DNA of 64,000 bases from a bacterium (GCA_016712675.1 JADJQR010000001.1:4340001-4404000), one strand, 5' to 3'; counted from the first letter of the stretch, positions 47,875 through 56,184 are shown. Notes: generated by a model from the letters alone, not told the origin. Program-made: numbers and translations.

Positions 47875-49041
47875 TTACCGCAGGGCCACCGCCTCGAACC
47901 GCGCCACCTCGTGGCCGGCCGCGTCCAGCAGTTCGAGATGGCTGCCGCGGATGCGGTGGCTCTTCACGTTGCCGAGCGCCGCCAGGAACCGCTGCTCCTG
48001 GTCCATGCCGTCGGGACACGCCATTCTGGTTGCGGCCATGCGGCCGAAGCTCAGCTGTTCGCCCTCCAGCTCGAAGCCGCCGTTGATGCGGTTGCAGCCG
48101 CCGCTGCCGGCGACGCGCGGCTCCTCGGTGTCGAACACCAGGCTCGCCTCGCGCTGCCCGTCGGCTGCAGCCACGGCGGCGTCGCCCAGGCGCACCAGCT
48201 TCCAGTAGGTGCCGCGCAGCGGGCTGTCGGCCAGCGGCGTGCCGCAGGTCTCGCGGGGCCGCACCGACACGAAGCGCTCCACGACCAGCGTGGGCCGCGG
48301 CCCCTGGCTCTCCTCCGCCGAGAGCCGCATCGCGACCAGCCCCTCCACCGTCGCCAGCAGCGGCTGTCCCGGCTGCGGCTCCGCCTGCAGGTAGGCTCCC
48401 TCGAGCGCCCGGTAGTCGCCCTCCATCGCCACCGGCAGCCGCCGGTCGTCCGCGCACAACGTGATCGCCGCGGCGTCCGCCACGTAGGTGAACATGCCGG
48501 TCAGCAGCAGGCGCGGCTCGATCGGCGCGGCCGCAGGCAACCGCACCAGCCGGTCGTTGTGTTCCGACTCGATGACCTGGCCCTCCAGGTCCAGCTTGCG
48601 CAGCGCGGCGCCACCATCGACCGGGAGCAGGAAGACCGGCGCCTCGCGACCACCGCGCAGGACCAGCCGGCCGGTGCCGGGCTCGCGCAGCCAGCGGCCG
48701 ATGTCGTCGAAGCTGGCGGGCTCGGGCTGGCCGACGTGGGTCAGGCGCAGCTGGTAGCGCCCCTCGTTCAGCAGGTCCAGATGCCAGATGATGGGGCCGC
48801 CGGCACCAGGCAGTTCACCCTTGAACGTGGCGGGCAGGGAGCCGAGGTCGTCCGCCGGCGCGGCGGCGGGGTCGGCCGCCACACCGGTGGCCGGCGTGGC
48901 CGTCGGGGTGGCCGCCGGCGCTCCGTGTTGACGGGTGCCGGCGGCATCGCGGCCGGGATTCGAGCACGCGGCGGCAATGGCCACCAGCGCCAGCAGTGTC
49001 AACGCGCCCCACGCGCGCCGCCGCCAGGTTGTATCGATCAT
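47875..49041 (-). CDS. lipoprotein with NlpE-like and META domains
   Basis: A 388-residue lipoprotein (lipobox AIAAAC) with a Thr/Ala/Pro-rich linker (about 30-60). The middle (about 75-160) resembles the NlpE N-terminal lipocalin-like fold (FKGELPGAGGPIIWHLDL...). The C terminus is a META/HslJ domain: LRGTYWKLVRLGDAAV, GSGGCNRINGGFELEGEQLS and MACPDGMDQEQRFLAAL. META-domain lipoproteins are linked to envelope stress and heat or drug tolerance. Monocistronic. Confidence 0.87.
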   Translation of the reverse strand: MIDTTWRRRAWGALTLLALVAIAAACSNPGRDAAGTRQHGAPAATPTATPATGVAADPAAAPADDLGSLPATFKGELPGAGGPIIWHLDLLNEGRYQLRLTHVGQPEPASFDDIGRWLREPGTGRLVLRGGREAPVFLLPVDGGAALRKLDLEGQVIESEHNDRLVRLPAAAPIEPRLLLTGMFTYVADAAAITLCADDRRLPVAMEGDYRALEGAYLQAEPQPGQPLLATVEGLVAMRLSAEESQGPRPTLVVERFVSVRPRETCGTPLADSPLRGTYWKLVRLGDAAVAAADGQREASLVFDTEEPRVAGSGGCNRINGGFELEGEQLSFGRMAATRMACPDGMDQEQRFLAALGNVKSHRIRGSHLELLDAAGHEVARFEAVALR

Positions 49042-49125
49042 GATCCACTCCCGTGTCGATGGGTTGCGCCGCGCAGTCTACCACCGTGCCCGTCACGTGG
49101 CCACGGATTCGGAGCGGCGACGCCG

Positions 49126-49602
49126 TCAGGCCCCGCCCGGCGCAATGAACTCCCGGATCGCATCGCGCACGGCTGGGTCCCGATAGAGCGCCGAAAAGCC
49201 GTACATCAGGGGCAGGGCCCGGTCCTCGAGGATGATGGACACGCACGTGGCGCCCCCGCTCTGATCCGACACCGGACGCCCGATGACCACGTCCCGCACC
49301 TGGTCGAGCCGCGCGCGGTGTGCCTTCCGGACCAGCAGGCCGCGCTGCTGCCAGTCCACAAGGTTGGCGCACCGGTCGAGGGTCGTCGTCGTCTCGCGGT
49401 AGAGCAGCAGGCTGCCGCCCACGAACAGCGGGCCCAGGATGATGCCGAAGAGATTGTCCTTGGTCGCCCCCTCGCCCTGGACTACGGCCGCGTACAGGGC
49501 TCCCGCCAAGGCCAGGATCCCGAGGCCCATCGCGATCCCGAACGCAAGCCTTGGGCGGTTGACCACGACCAGCTTGTCCGGGGTGTGCTCGGTGACTCTC
49601 AT
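49126..49602 (-). CDS. two-helix membrane protein of unknown function
   Basis: About 158 residues with two adjacent hydrophobic helices (LAFGIAMGLGILALAGALYA and NLFGIILGPLFVGGSLLLY) and a beta-rich cytosolic part. The layout resembles bacterial PH-like membrane proteins, but no family is certain. The ATG at 49602 is preferred to an upstream alternative (49632) because the sequence becomes native-looking from MRVTEHTPD. Confidence 0.65.
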   Translation of the reverse strand: MRVTEHTPDKLVVVNRPRLAFGIAMGLGILALAGALYAAVVQGEGATKDNLFGIILGPLFVGGSLLLYRETTTTLDRCANLVDWQQRGLLVRKAHRARLDQVRDVVIGRPVSDQSGGATCVSIILEDRALPLMYGFSALYRDPAVRDAIREFIAPGGA

Positions 49603-49640
49603 CGTCCCCCTCCCCGCCGCCGATGCGGACACTCGCGCGA

Positions 49641-50024
49641 CTACTGGCCCGCCGGCGGCTCCCAGAGCTCGAGCTTGTTGCCCTCGGGGTCCAACACCCA
49701 GCCGAACTTGCCGTAGTCAGATTCGTCGACCTTGTCCTGGACCTGGCAGCCTTCGTCGCGCAGCGCGGCCAGCAGGGCGTGCAGGTCCGCGACGCGGAAG
49801 TTGACCATGAACGGCGCCGTACTGGGCGCGAAGTAGTCGCTGTCGTCCTTGAACGGGCTCCAGATCGTGGTTCCCGCCCCGGACGGATTGTCGGTCGCCC
49901 AGCGGAACGCGGCACCACCCCATTCCTCCACGTCCAGGCCCAGATGCCGGCGGTACCAATCGCCGAGCGCCTTCGGATCCTTCGCCTTGAAGAAGATCCC
50001 TCCGATGCCGGTCACTCGCTTCAC
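49641..50024 (-). CDS. VOC-family (glyoxalase-like) protein
   Basis: A 127-residue vicinal-oxygen-chelate protein with two beta-alpha-beta-beta-beta modules: IGGIFFKAKDPKALGDWYRR then LGLDVEEWGG, and VNFRVADLHALLAALRDEG ending GWVLDPEGNKLELWEP. The terminal Glu-Leu-Trp-Glu holds a metal ligand. It may be a dioxygenase, lyase or resistance protein; nothing decides. It is the last ordinary gene before the cassette array. Confidence 0.88.
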   Translation of the reverse strand: MKRVTGIGGIFFKAKDPKALGDWYRRHLGLDVEEWGGAAFRWATDNPSGAGTTIWSPFKDDSDYFAPSTAPFMVNFRVADLHALLAALRDEGCQVQDKVDESDYGKFGWVLDPEGNKLELWEPPAGQ

Positions 50025-50140
50025 GCTGGGCCTCCTCGGGGTAAGTCATGAACGCCTTGTCGCAGGGCGGAGAGTTGGCAGCAATCTCTGCGTAGCGCCA
50101 CGCACCGATCGCGCGCCAACCGCACGGACCGAAAGCCGCC

Positions 50141-50596
50141 TTATCGCGCCCCCGGCCGTCCCGCATCCCTTGCCGGCGGAAAGCGGAAGGTCAAGCCGAC
50201 GATGGCGTCGCGCAGAGTACAGTCGATCATGGCGGGCTCGAAGGTGCATCTCATTGCCGCTTTCAGCGCTGCCTCGTCGAGTACGTCGAAGCCGCTGCTT
50301 GCGTGGAGTATCGCTTCCACGACGCTCCCGTCCGGCATGACAAGCACGCGTATCATGGCGGCTCCCGACATCGAATCCGCTTCGGCTTCGGCCGTGTACT
50401 CGGGTTCCGCCCGGTACACCAGCGTCGCATTCCGGTCGGGCTTGTCGCAGGGCTGGACCGCCTTGGATGGACGAATCCGTGGTGTCATGAACGTCGTCGA
50501 CGGCGTTCGCGGCCCTTCGAGCCGGTTCGTCGGGGCACACGAGCAGACCAGCGCGGCACAAAGCGTGAAGAACAGCGTTCCCCAAGTATGGGACAT
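50141..50596 (-). CDS. lipoprotein with TonB C-terminal-like domain
   Basis: A 151-residue protein starting MSHTWGTLFF with a lipoprotein signal (LCAALVCSC). After a Pro/Arg-rich stretch comes a TonB-type energy-transducer domain: GAAMIRVLVMPDGSVVEAIL then SSGFDVLDEAALKAAMRCTF. Two Cys pairs may form disulfides. It has no membrane anchor like that of TonB. It lies at the decayed end of the cassette array and may be the oldest cassette. Confidence 0.75.
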   Translation of the reverse strand: MSHTWGTLFFTLCAALVCSCAPTNRLEGPRTPSTTFMTPRIRPSKAVQPCDKPDRNATLVYRAEPEYTAEAEADSMSGAAMIRVLVMPDGSVVEAILHASSGFDVLDEAALKAAMRCTFEPAMIDCTLRDAIVGLTFRFPPARDAGRPGAR

Positions 50597-50657
50597 CCGT
50601 GCGTTCACCAGGACATTGCCGCCTTTCGATTCCGTCGCCCCCATAGCACCACACCAC

Positions 50658-50744
50658 GCCCAGACAGCGTGGACGGCTCGTCTGGCGCCGCTGCAAGGAG
50701 ACCTCGCGTCAGGCCGCAACGTCTGCGGCGGTCTCTGGTTGGCG
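50658..50744 (-). repeat. decayed attC-like site (A17)
   Basis: Weakly matches the other sites (TGGACGG, TCTGGCGC, GCGTCAGGC, ending CTCTGGTTGGC). The left core box is lost (GCCCAGA). It directly follows the 3' end of the gene at 50759-51376, the position expected for that cassette's attC. Confidence 0.5.
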
Positions 50745-50758
50745 ACAACGGGCACTCC

Positions 50759-51376
50759 TCACCGGCTTCCGCTCAACTCAACCCCCAACGAGAACACCAG
50801 GCCGGGCGCGAACGGGAAGATCTCCGTTCGATCTGGCCCCGAGATCCGGCTCCGTATACCGAATGAGAGCGCCACGTTAGGCGATAGCGGCAGCTCAAGG
50901 CAACCGATTCCGGACGCAACCCAACCGCCATCCGGTAGATTGCAGAACGGCGTGTCACAGGGGTTCGAATAGGATTCGCTCTTGCTCGAAACGAAGACCG
51001 GACCGATGGCCGCCCCCATGGACCAGGTTGCCGACCCTATATGCAGGACGTACCAATCGTGCCCGATCTCGATGGTCGTCGCCGACACCTTGCCGTTGTA
51101 TGGGTTGCTGGTCCGCCACTCGGTACCGTGCGCCTGATATCCCACGCGAACGCGCCAGCGGTGTCCCCCGACGCCGGCCTCAAAGCGACGCGACAGCCAA
51201 CCTACTCCAAGTGCAACGCCACGGCTGGTGGAGTACTGCTCGTGATCGGTGTCCTGTGCGCCCGCGTACGCCGGCACATTGACGTCGTACTCGAGACACA
51301 GCGCCTGGCCGCTCGCCGCAAGAGGCAGCGAGGCGAGCATCAGTGACGCGGCAGCAGCCAGGATGCGCACCGGCAT
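50759..51376 (-). CDS. secreted protein of unknown function (cassette)
   Basis: A 205-residue protein with signal peptide (AAASLMLASLPLAASGQA), predicted beta-rich, Gly/Ser/Tyr-rich and ending LVFSLGVELSGSR, which looks like an outer-membrane beta-barrel (alternating aromatic strands such as HDWYVLHIGSATWSMGAAIG). Start at ATG 51376, just inside the flanking attC. Function unknown. Confidence 0.65.
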   Translation of the reverse strand: MPVRILAAAASLMLASLPLAASGQALCLEYDVNVPAYAGAQDTDHEQYSTSRGVALGVGWLSRRFEAGVGGHRWRVRVGYQAHGTEWRTSNPYNGKVSATTIEIGHDWYVLHIGSATWSMGAAIGPVFVSSKSESYSNPCDTPFCNLPDGGWVASGIGCLELPLSPNVALSFGIRSRISGPDRTEIFPFAPGLVFSLGVELSGSR

Positions 51377-51390
51377 CACCGTTCCCGATT

Positions 51391-51489
51391 CGCCAACACC
51401 CGGCTTCAGCAATGGGCCCGGCTGGCGCGGGTCTCGCGCAAGCGCGGATCGCGGCCGGCGGTGGCGCCTACTGGAGTCAGAGGCCTTGT
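51391..51489 (-). repeat. decayed attC-like site (A16)
   Basis: The left arm is close to the consensus (CCAACACCCGGCTTCAGCA, CGGCTGGCGCGG, CGCAAGC). The right arm has mutated (CGCCTACTGGAGTCAG where others read CGTCTGCTGCAAGCG) and its core box reads GCCTTGT. Confidence 0.6.
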
Positions 51490-51653
51490 GGACATCCCTC
51501 AGAAGCCCAGCCAACTCCTGCCTCTCAACGCCCAATCCGAATACGTCGCGCTGCTTTCATTCGCCCCAGTCACTCGGCCGCATTCTATCCGGAACGGCAA
51601 CGAACACCGATGCTCCACATGACCGCCAGATCGGCCAAGAGCGATCGATATGG
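51490..51653. other. cassette without a recognisable gene
   Basis: About 165 bp lie between two decayed attC-like sites. No convincing reading frame or RNA structure was seen. It may be a decayed or promoter-only cassette. Confidence 0.4.
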
Positions 51654-51757
51654 TTTCAACACCATAGCATCTCGCGGCACCGGCGACAACGGCTGCCGCG
51701 ATCCGATCGCAAGCACGGGCCGAGGCGGGCCGCTTCGTCGGGTGCGGCGACTGCTCA
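51654..51757 (-). repeat. decayed attC-like site (A15)
   Basis: The left box TTTCAAC is recognisable. The right half retains CGCAAGCACGGGCCG and GGGCCGCTTCGTCGGGTGC but much of the symmetry is lost. It abuts the stop codon of the next gene (51755). Confidence 0.5.
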
Positions 51758-52438
51758 TTCCAGGATCAGTTCGGCTGGCAACCCCGCCGACGCGTACGGA
51801 CCGAAGAGGCGCTGCTCCCCGCTGCGCCATTCGATTCCGCGGCCTGGTCCGGCGGGCCGCTCGACCAGGAAGTGGACCCCTTGCGCACGGCGTGGCAACA
51901 GCCACTCCACGTCGCTGCCCAGGGCAATGGGTGGGAACTGCCGCGACCCCAGGGACACGGGCTCACCCCAGGGACCCACCGGAGGCGGGCCGGAAAACAT
52001 GCCCACCCTGATCTCTCCCGGCTTGCCGTCGGCCGCTCGTACCGTCAAGTGATGGCGCATCAATCGATCGCGCAGGTCGATCACGCCCAGGTCGATCCGC
52101 CTCCCCTGATCGGCGTCGGGCAGGTCTCCGGCATCGACCCGATGGACTTCGTCGCCTGCCGTCACCGTGACGCTGGTCAATGTGTCCCTGAGCGTCTGGG
52201 AGAAGAACCCCTGCTCATCGAAGAGCACCCACGTGGTGCGGGGCTCGCGGCCGCCTGCTTCTGTTCTCGCCAGGATCTCGACGCCGCGGCTGCCGGATCC
52301 GGGCGGCAACAGCAGCCGTCCGACCAGGGTGTGTTCGATCGGCACCCGGAACTGGGCGCGTGCGGGCTCTCCGCAGAGCCCGCAGGCAGCGGCGAGGACA
52401 ACAGGCAGGGCGAGGCGAGCGGTGGCCAATGGCTTCAT
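51755..52438 (-). CDS. secreted protein of unknown function (cassette)
   Basis: A 227-residue exported protein (signal LALPVVLAAACGLCGEPARA). Predicted beta-sandwich, opening VPIEHTLVGRLLLPPGSGSR and containing TTWVLFDEQGFFSQTLRDTL, reminiscent of the carboxypeptidase-regulatory-like beta domains seen in the backbone lipoproteins. No catalytic motif. The 267 bp upstream (52439-52703) hold no gene. Confidence 0.65.
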   Translation of the reverse strand: MKPLATARLALPVVLAAACGLCGEPARAQFRVPIEHTLVGRLLLPPGSGSRGVEILARTEAGGREPRTTWVLFDEQGFFSQTLRDTLTSVTVTAGDEVHRVDAGDLPDADQGRRIDLGVIDLRDRLMRHHLTVRAADGKPGEIRVGMFSGPPPVGPWGEPVSLGSRQFPPIALGSDVEWLLPRRAQGVHFLVERPAGPGRGIEWRSGEQRLFGPYASAGLPAELILE

Positions 52439-52703
52439 CGGTAGTCTCCCCGAGTCCGACGGTTCCTTGAGGGGCGCATACCGGAGGGCATTGCCCGGGC
52501 ACCACCCTGCACCGGCAGCGCAGCCGGCGGGCGCGGCGACGGCGCACTCAGGTGACGTGTGAACCAGGACATCAGCGTCATAACCGGAACACTGCGTCGA
52601 GATCCGTTCGATGTTGCCACAACCCCCGCAACCTGCCCAACTCCAGATAGTCATGGTGGAAATAGCTGAGCACCCCGCTCGCCGGGTGCGGCAGCCGGGG
52701 AAA

Positions 52704-52802
52704 CAGCACGCCGTCGGATCGGCAGCGAAGGCGTCTGGCGCGAGTCCTGTGCCGGCTCGGTCGGTGACAGGCGGCTTCGTTTGCTCCAGGCTCTGGCTAT
52801 AC
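52704..52802 (-). repeat. attC-like site, partly decayed (A14)
   Basis: Right half intact in style (GTGACAGGCGGCTTCGTTTG, ending CTCTGGCTATAC); left half keeps GGCAGCGAAGGCGTCTGGCG, but its core box is CAGCACG. The stop codon of the GNAT gene lies in the right box. Confidence 0.75.
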
Positions 52803-53339
52803 AGTCGCTGCGTCCGATCGCAGAATCGAGTATATGACTGCGTCGCACGGCTGTCCGCGCAAATAGATCCGTCCGCGCGCTATGCCCTCGCGCGCAGCGC
52901 CTGACTTTTCCGCTACCCGTTGGCTGGCGCGATTCCCGACCGCGCACACGATCTCCAGCCGCTCCAAGTTGGTTGCCGTGAATGCGAACTCCACGACCCT
53001 ACGAACCGCTTGCAGTGCAACGCCGCGGCCCATTTCCGTGGTTCGCACCCAATACCCAAGATTTGCGCCGCGGTCGGCGCAATTGATGTGGTTCAGGCCG
53101 CAGCCACCCAGGAAGCGCCCGTTGTCATCGGTTACCACGAATTCGTACTCGCGCCCCTGCTCGAACGCGAGCGCCTGCGCAGCCGACCATTGCTGCGCCT
53201 CTTCGATCGAGTAGTCGCGATGGCACCAAGAAAGCCACAAGTTCACCTCGGCAACAGACTCCTTCGCGGCCTCGAACAAGCCGCTGGCGTCATCGGGCCT
53301 GTATGGTCGAATTCGAACTTCGGGCGGCAACGCAATCAC
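52797..53339 (-). CDS. RimJ/RimL-type GNAT acetyltransferase (cassette)
   Basis: A 180-residue acetyltransferase: RIRPYRPDDASGLFEAAKES at the start, NLGYWVRTTEMGRGVALQAV carrying the acetyl-CoA loop, and a last segment ERLEIVCAVGNRASQRVAEK then SGAAREGI. It resembles enzymes acetylating ribosomal protein N termini or small amines. The start lies 8 bp from the attC box, so it needs an outside promoter or a short leader. GNATs are frequent integron cargo. Confidence 0.9.
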   Translation of the reverse strand: MIALPPEVRIRPYRPDDASGLFEAAKESVAEVNLWLSWCHRDYSIEEAQQWSAAQALAFEQGREYEFVVTDDNGRFLGGCGLNHINCADRGANLGYWVRTTEMGRGVALQAVRRVVEFAFTATNLERLEIVCAVGNRASQRVAEKSGAAREGIARGRIYLRGQPCDAVIYSILRSDAATV

Positions 53340-53346
53340 CTCGTCT

Positions 53347-53411
53347 GCATGTGGTCAGCTTCACCTGCAAGCGTGACAGGCGCGGTTGTCAGGTGCAAGC
53401 GTTTGTTGGGC
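53347..53411 (-). repeat. short attC-like site (A13)
   Basis: A 65-bp version. The arms TTCACCTG / CAGGTGCAAGC and a perfect right box GTTGGGC are present, but the left box (GCATGTG) and the central part are lost. The right box pairs exactly with the box at the other end of the cassette (GCCCAAC at 54104). Confidence 0.7.
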
Positions 53412-53429
53412 ATACCCCCAAACGGGACA

Positions 53430-53978
53430 TCAATTCTGGGGGCCGTGCACGCCAGGGTCGAGCTCAGTGATCAACTTTACGCCGGCTTCTCCCTTGACCC
53501 GATTCCCATCTGCATCTATGCCAATGAAGTACCACTTAACGAGTTGCTCCGGTATGCAATCTATCGCGCTTCGATTCTCGGGATGGGTGTACGAGCTTCC
53601 CGGTATCATCAGTGCGTTTGGGCAGTCGAATTCACTGGCAAAGTCACTGGACGAGGAGGACAGCGGCAGTTCGTTTTCGTAGTTGAAATCCCACTGTTCA
53701 TTCCGCTCAACGAAGTAGCCATATTCGACAATTGTCACAGGTCCTCCCACAGCAGAAACTGTTGTGCTGAATTGCCACTCAACGCCACTGACATTGGAAG
53801 GATTGAGAGTGTATCGAACCGGGCTAGGAGTATGGGATACGGCAATGCCCACGGGCATTGATTCGAGTTCCCTGAGCTTTTCGCTGGCATCAGTGGATTC
53901 TGCTGTCTCCTGATCTGCTAGAGCAAGGCCCGCAGACGCAATTAGAATCAGAGTCGAAGCCAGAATAAAATGTTTCAT
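53430..53978 (-). CDS. secreted protein of unknown function (cassette)
   Basis: A 182-residue exported protein (signal FILASTLILIASAGLALA). The mature part begins with an acidic helix (DQETAESTDASEKLRELESM), then beta strands. Not recognised. GC content and codon use are clearly lower in GC than the backbone, which supports a foreign origin. Start at ATG 53978; an ATG at 54014 is less likely, as the signal would be internal. Confidence 0.65.
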   Translation of the reverse strand: MKHFILASTLILIASAGLALADQETAESTDASEKLRELESMPVGIAVSHTPSPVRYTLNPSNVSGVEWQFSTTVSAVGGPVTIVEYGYFVERNEQWDFNYENELPLSSSSSDFASEFDCPNALMIPGSSYTHPENRSAIDCIPEQLVKWYFIGIDADGNRVKGEAGVKLITELDPGVHGPQN

Positions 53979-54103
53979 AGGATCAGCCTTGTTTTTGTTG
54001 AAGTGAAACCGCAAAGAGAGCGATCACAGTTCTACCCTCTATCCGCCTGAGCTAGAGGATATAGTATTCACACATGAAAGTTCCCACTCGAAGTCGAAAT
54101 CAT

Positions 54104-54202
54104 GCCCAACGATTGCTTCAGCTGCAAGCGTGGCTGGCGCGGCTTGTGCACCTCGCACAAGGCGTGACAGACGCGATTGTCGGCTGCAAGCGCTTGTTGG
54201 GC
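54104..54202 (-). repeat. attC site (A12)
   Basis: 99 bp with perfect core boxes GCCCAAC (54104-54110) and GTTGGGC (54196-54202). The arms pair over GCTTCAGC / GCTGCAAGC, with one extra C on the plus strand in the right arm and a second unpaired base further in. Confidence 0.9.
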
Positions 54203-54208
54203 GGCACC

Positions 54209-54715
54209 CTACTCATACCAGTGCCCAACATATTTCACTGCAACGCCACTTGGCACGCCAACATCAACTCGGCCGGGTACCAGCCAAGGGTCTTCAACGG
54301 GGTCTGCCATGCCCGACTTGTCTTGCAAGCCTAAAACCACCGAGGGCGAATAACCGCACCACACGCGAAGCGTATCGCCGTACCACTGGTTCTCGACGAC
54401 TGCTCGACGAGTTTTGTCAAACACAAGTCCGGTGACCAGTATTTCAAACCTTAGAATGCCTTCGGATGATGGCGCTGCCTCAAAAAACAACTTAGCAGGC
54501 GACAGGTCACCTCTGCGCTCTGACGTTCCAACCAGTAAGTACACAGTATCTAGGTCAGCAGGGACAGATAACGATTCAACGTAGTTCCGGGGATGCATAC
54601 CGGAAAGCTCCGGATCAGGGTCGTCTACCGAGAAACCACAACCTACAAGAAGCGCAGTAGCCGCAACGAGCAGTAAGGCCACCGCCGGCCTTCGTTTTAC
54701 TTCCGAAAATATCAT
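54209..54715 (-). CDS. lipoprotein of unknown function (cassette)
   Basis: A 168-residue lipoprotein (lipobox LLVGC). Contains DLDTVYLLVGTSERRGDLSP and a C-terminal stretch DPWLVPGRVDVGVPSGVAVK. No family recognised. The stop codon is 6 bp from attC A12. Codon use is AT-richer than the backbone. Confidence 0.65.
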   Translation of the reverse strand: MIFSEVKRRPAVALLLVAATALLVGCGFSVDDPDPELSGMHPRNYVESLSVPADLDTVYLLVGTSERRGDLSPAKLFFEAAPSSEGILRFEILVTGLVFDKTRRAVVENQWYGDTLRVWCGYSPSVVLGLQDKSGMADPVEDPWLVPGRVDVGVPSGVAVKYVGHWYE

Positions 54716-54797
54716 GATCTACCTCCGCCTACTATGCGCCGGAAAATCCGTCACCTGAGACTACGAACCGGCGGGTGTTTATGCAAAGCCTCAGACC

Positions 54798-54895
54798 GCC
54801 TAACGTTTGTTTCACCTGCAAAGCTGTTTGGCGCGTGCCGTGCGCCAGCACGGCGCGTGACGTACGGCTTTGACAGGTGCAAACTTCAGTTAGGT
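54798..54895 (-). repeat. attC site (A11)
   Basis: 98 bp, core boxes GCCTAAC and GTTAGGT. The arms pair over TTTCACCTGCAAAGC with GCTTTGACAGGTGCAAA; the right arm has extra A and C on the plus strand. The stop codon of the next cassette gene (TAA) is inside the right box. Confidence 0.92.
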
Positions 54896-55387
54896 GTTCT
54901 CCAACCCATTCATGTCCTTGAGTCGCAGCAACCGGTCATGGCGTCCGCTCCAAGATACCAACTTTGCGCAATCCGGATAACGTGGATCTGTAAGTGCCTC
55001 GAGTAACTGCTCTTGAGTGGGGCTGTCCATCAGAAAAGGTGCCGGCTGACTGTCGTATCCGGGCGGACAATACATGACCAAGCGATCGTCGAAAATTCCC
55101 GCGATCAAATCGAGCGCATCCTCAGCCACGCTTTCATCTCCGTCATGCCAATGCCCGTGGCCCCAATAGACTGTTGGGACAGTCCCCCACTCCAGGCACA
55201 CAATCATTTCCTCGTCGCTAGGTGAACGAATACTGACAACCAGCGACCAGTCACTCGCGCTGTCGAAGCGCTCCATTTCGGCATGTTGCCTCAACTCAGG
55301 AAACCGCGCAAACAACTCCGAAGCAAATTCTCGCGAGGCTTCCGTAAGCTGGCTTTCGTCATACGACGCGGTCTGCCGAATATTCAC
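54890..55387 (-). CDS. hypothetical cytosolic protein (cassette)
   Basis: A 165-residue acidic protein, inferred to start at GTG 55387 just inside the cassette. Contains WSLVVSIRSPSDEEMIVCLE, WGHGHWHDGD and DDRLVMYCPPGYDSQPAPFL. The size, acidity and single-domain look would fit an immunity-like or SMI1/Imm-type protein, but no motif proves this. Not recognised. Confidence 0.6.
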   Translation of the reverse strand: MNIRQTASYDESQLTEASREFASELFARFPELRQHAEMERFDSASDWSLVVSIRSPSDEEMIVCLEWGTVPTVYWGHGHWHDGDESVAEDALDLIAGIFDDRLVMYCPPGYDSQPAPFLMDSPTQEQLLEALTDPRYPDCAKLVSWSGRHDRLLRLKDMNGLENT

Positions 55388-55393
55388 AGATAC

Positions 55394-55491
55394 ACCTAAC
55401 ACCGGCTTCAGCAGCAAAGACGGCTGGCGCGGACCGTGCGCAAGCAAGGGCCGTGACGGGCGGCTTCGCCTGCTGCAAGCGCCGGTTATGT
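55394..55491 (-). repeat. attC site (A10)
   Basis: 98 bp, boxes ACCTAAC and GTTATGT; arms GGCTTCAGCAGCAAAGACGG / CGGCTTCGCCTGCTGCAAGC. It follows parE1. The right box matches the box at the far end of the parDE1 cassette (ACATAAC at 56185). Confidence 0.92.
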
Positions 55492-55517
55492 TGCCCGCCC
55501 TCGCGGGCCGGAGCCGT

Positions 55518-55811
55518 CTATTTCAAGATCGACTCGACGTCTTGTGCGCCGCCGAGTACACAGACGATCTCAAGGGGGCGAGTGTCGGCAGAGTATACTA
55601 CGAGATATGGGTACACGGGAAAGAAACGGACTGGGCGCGTTGTCAGATCAGCGCGGAAATGCCCGGCGTCCGGATTCGCCGCTAGGAGTTCGAATATCTC
55701 GATGAAGCGGTCGTGGACACGCAGCGCGGCTTCGACGCTATCACCGGCGATGTACTCGAGAACTTCCGTCAAATCCTTACGAGCTTCGGGCACCAGAAAA
55801 TTGCGCGGCAT
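55518..55811 (-). CDS. parE: ParE/RelE-family toxin (cassette, copy 1)
   Basis: A 97-residue toxin of the RelE/ParE fold: N-terminal ARKDLTEVLEYIAGDSVEAA, central NPDAGHFRADLTTRPVRFFP, and C-terminal YPYLVVYSADTRPLEIVCVL. ParE-type toxins typically poison gyrase and RelE relatives cut mRNA; which applies here is unclear. It follows parD with a 1-bp gap and is a near-duplicate of the copy at 61703, but with an intact frame. Confidence 0.9.
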   Translation of the reverse strand: MPRNFLVPEARKDLTEVLEYIAGDSVEAALRVHDRFIEIFELLAANPDAGHFRADLTTRPVRFFPVYPYLVVYSADTRPLEIVCVLGGAQDVESILK

Positions 55812-55812
55812 G

Positions 55813-56070
55813 CTATGGCCTGCGGCTCTTGATCAGCTCACGCAATTCGGCCATGACGGCTGGCCCGTCCAGCAACTCGCCAGCATCGGCCTGGTCGAGC
55901 CCTTTCTGGATCTCACCGCGCAGCGCTTGTAGGCGGGCCTCAAGAATCAGGTCCTTCTCCCTCAGGAGGCGCAGTCCATCGCGCACGACCTCACTGACGG
56001 ACGCATAGTCGCCACTGGCGACCTTGCTCTTGACGAAATCCTCGAAGTCCCGGCCTACAGAGACGTTCAT
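55813..56070 (-). CDS. parD: ParD-family antitoxin (cassette, copy 1)
   Basis: An 85-residue ribbon-helix-helix antitoxin: MNVSVGRDFEDFVKSKVASG then DYASVSEVVRDGLRLLREKD. The C-terminal acidic half should wrap the toxin. It differs from copy 2 at only 7 positions (about 92% identity). A palindrome at 56127-56143, overlapping the -35 box, is the likely autoregulatory operator. Confidence 0.92.
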   Translation of the reverse strand: MNVSVGRDFEDFVKSKVASGDYASVSEVVRDGLRLLREKDLILEARLQALRGEIQKGLDQADAGELLDGPAVMAELRELIKSRRP

Positions 56071-56104
56071 CCTGGAACCCCCGCGTTTTCAATGCCTTGT
56101 TGGT

Positions 56105-56143
56105 ATTCCATCCCGAATGGCAACAAATGTCAATATTTGACAT
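56105..56143 (-). promoter_or_regulatory. parDE1 promoter and operator
   Basis: ATGTCAA-TAT-TTGACAT (56127-56143) is a perfect 7-bp inverted repeat. On the minus strand its TTGACA is a perfect -35 box, with TGGAAT 17 bp further on (56105-56110). The same palindrome precedes copy 2. Confidence 0.75.
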
Positions 56144-56184
56144 GGCACCACAGCGGACCGAGATTAAGCGACATGTTTCCAACA

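Noticed and set aside
50045-50140. Possible eighteenth attC-like site after the TonB-like gene
   Set aside because: The left part (GAACGCCTTGTCGCAGGGCG, GTTGGC) faintly follows the consensus, but the right arm and its box are not recognisable. It is too weak to list as a site.
55394-55447. Longer N termini for cassette genes reading through the attC sites
   Set aside because: The translated attC gives a repeated Arg/Pro-rich string in several unrelated frames. Starts inside each cassette with a signal peptide or native sequence are preferred.
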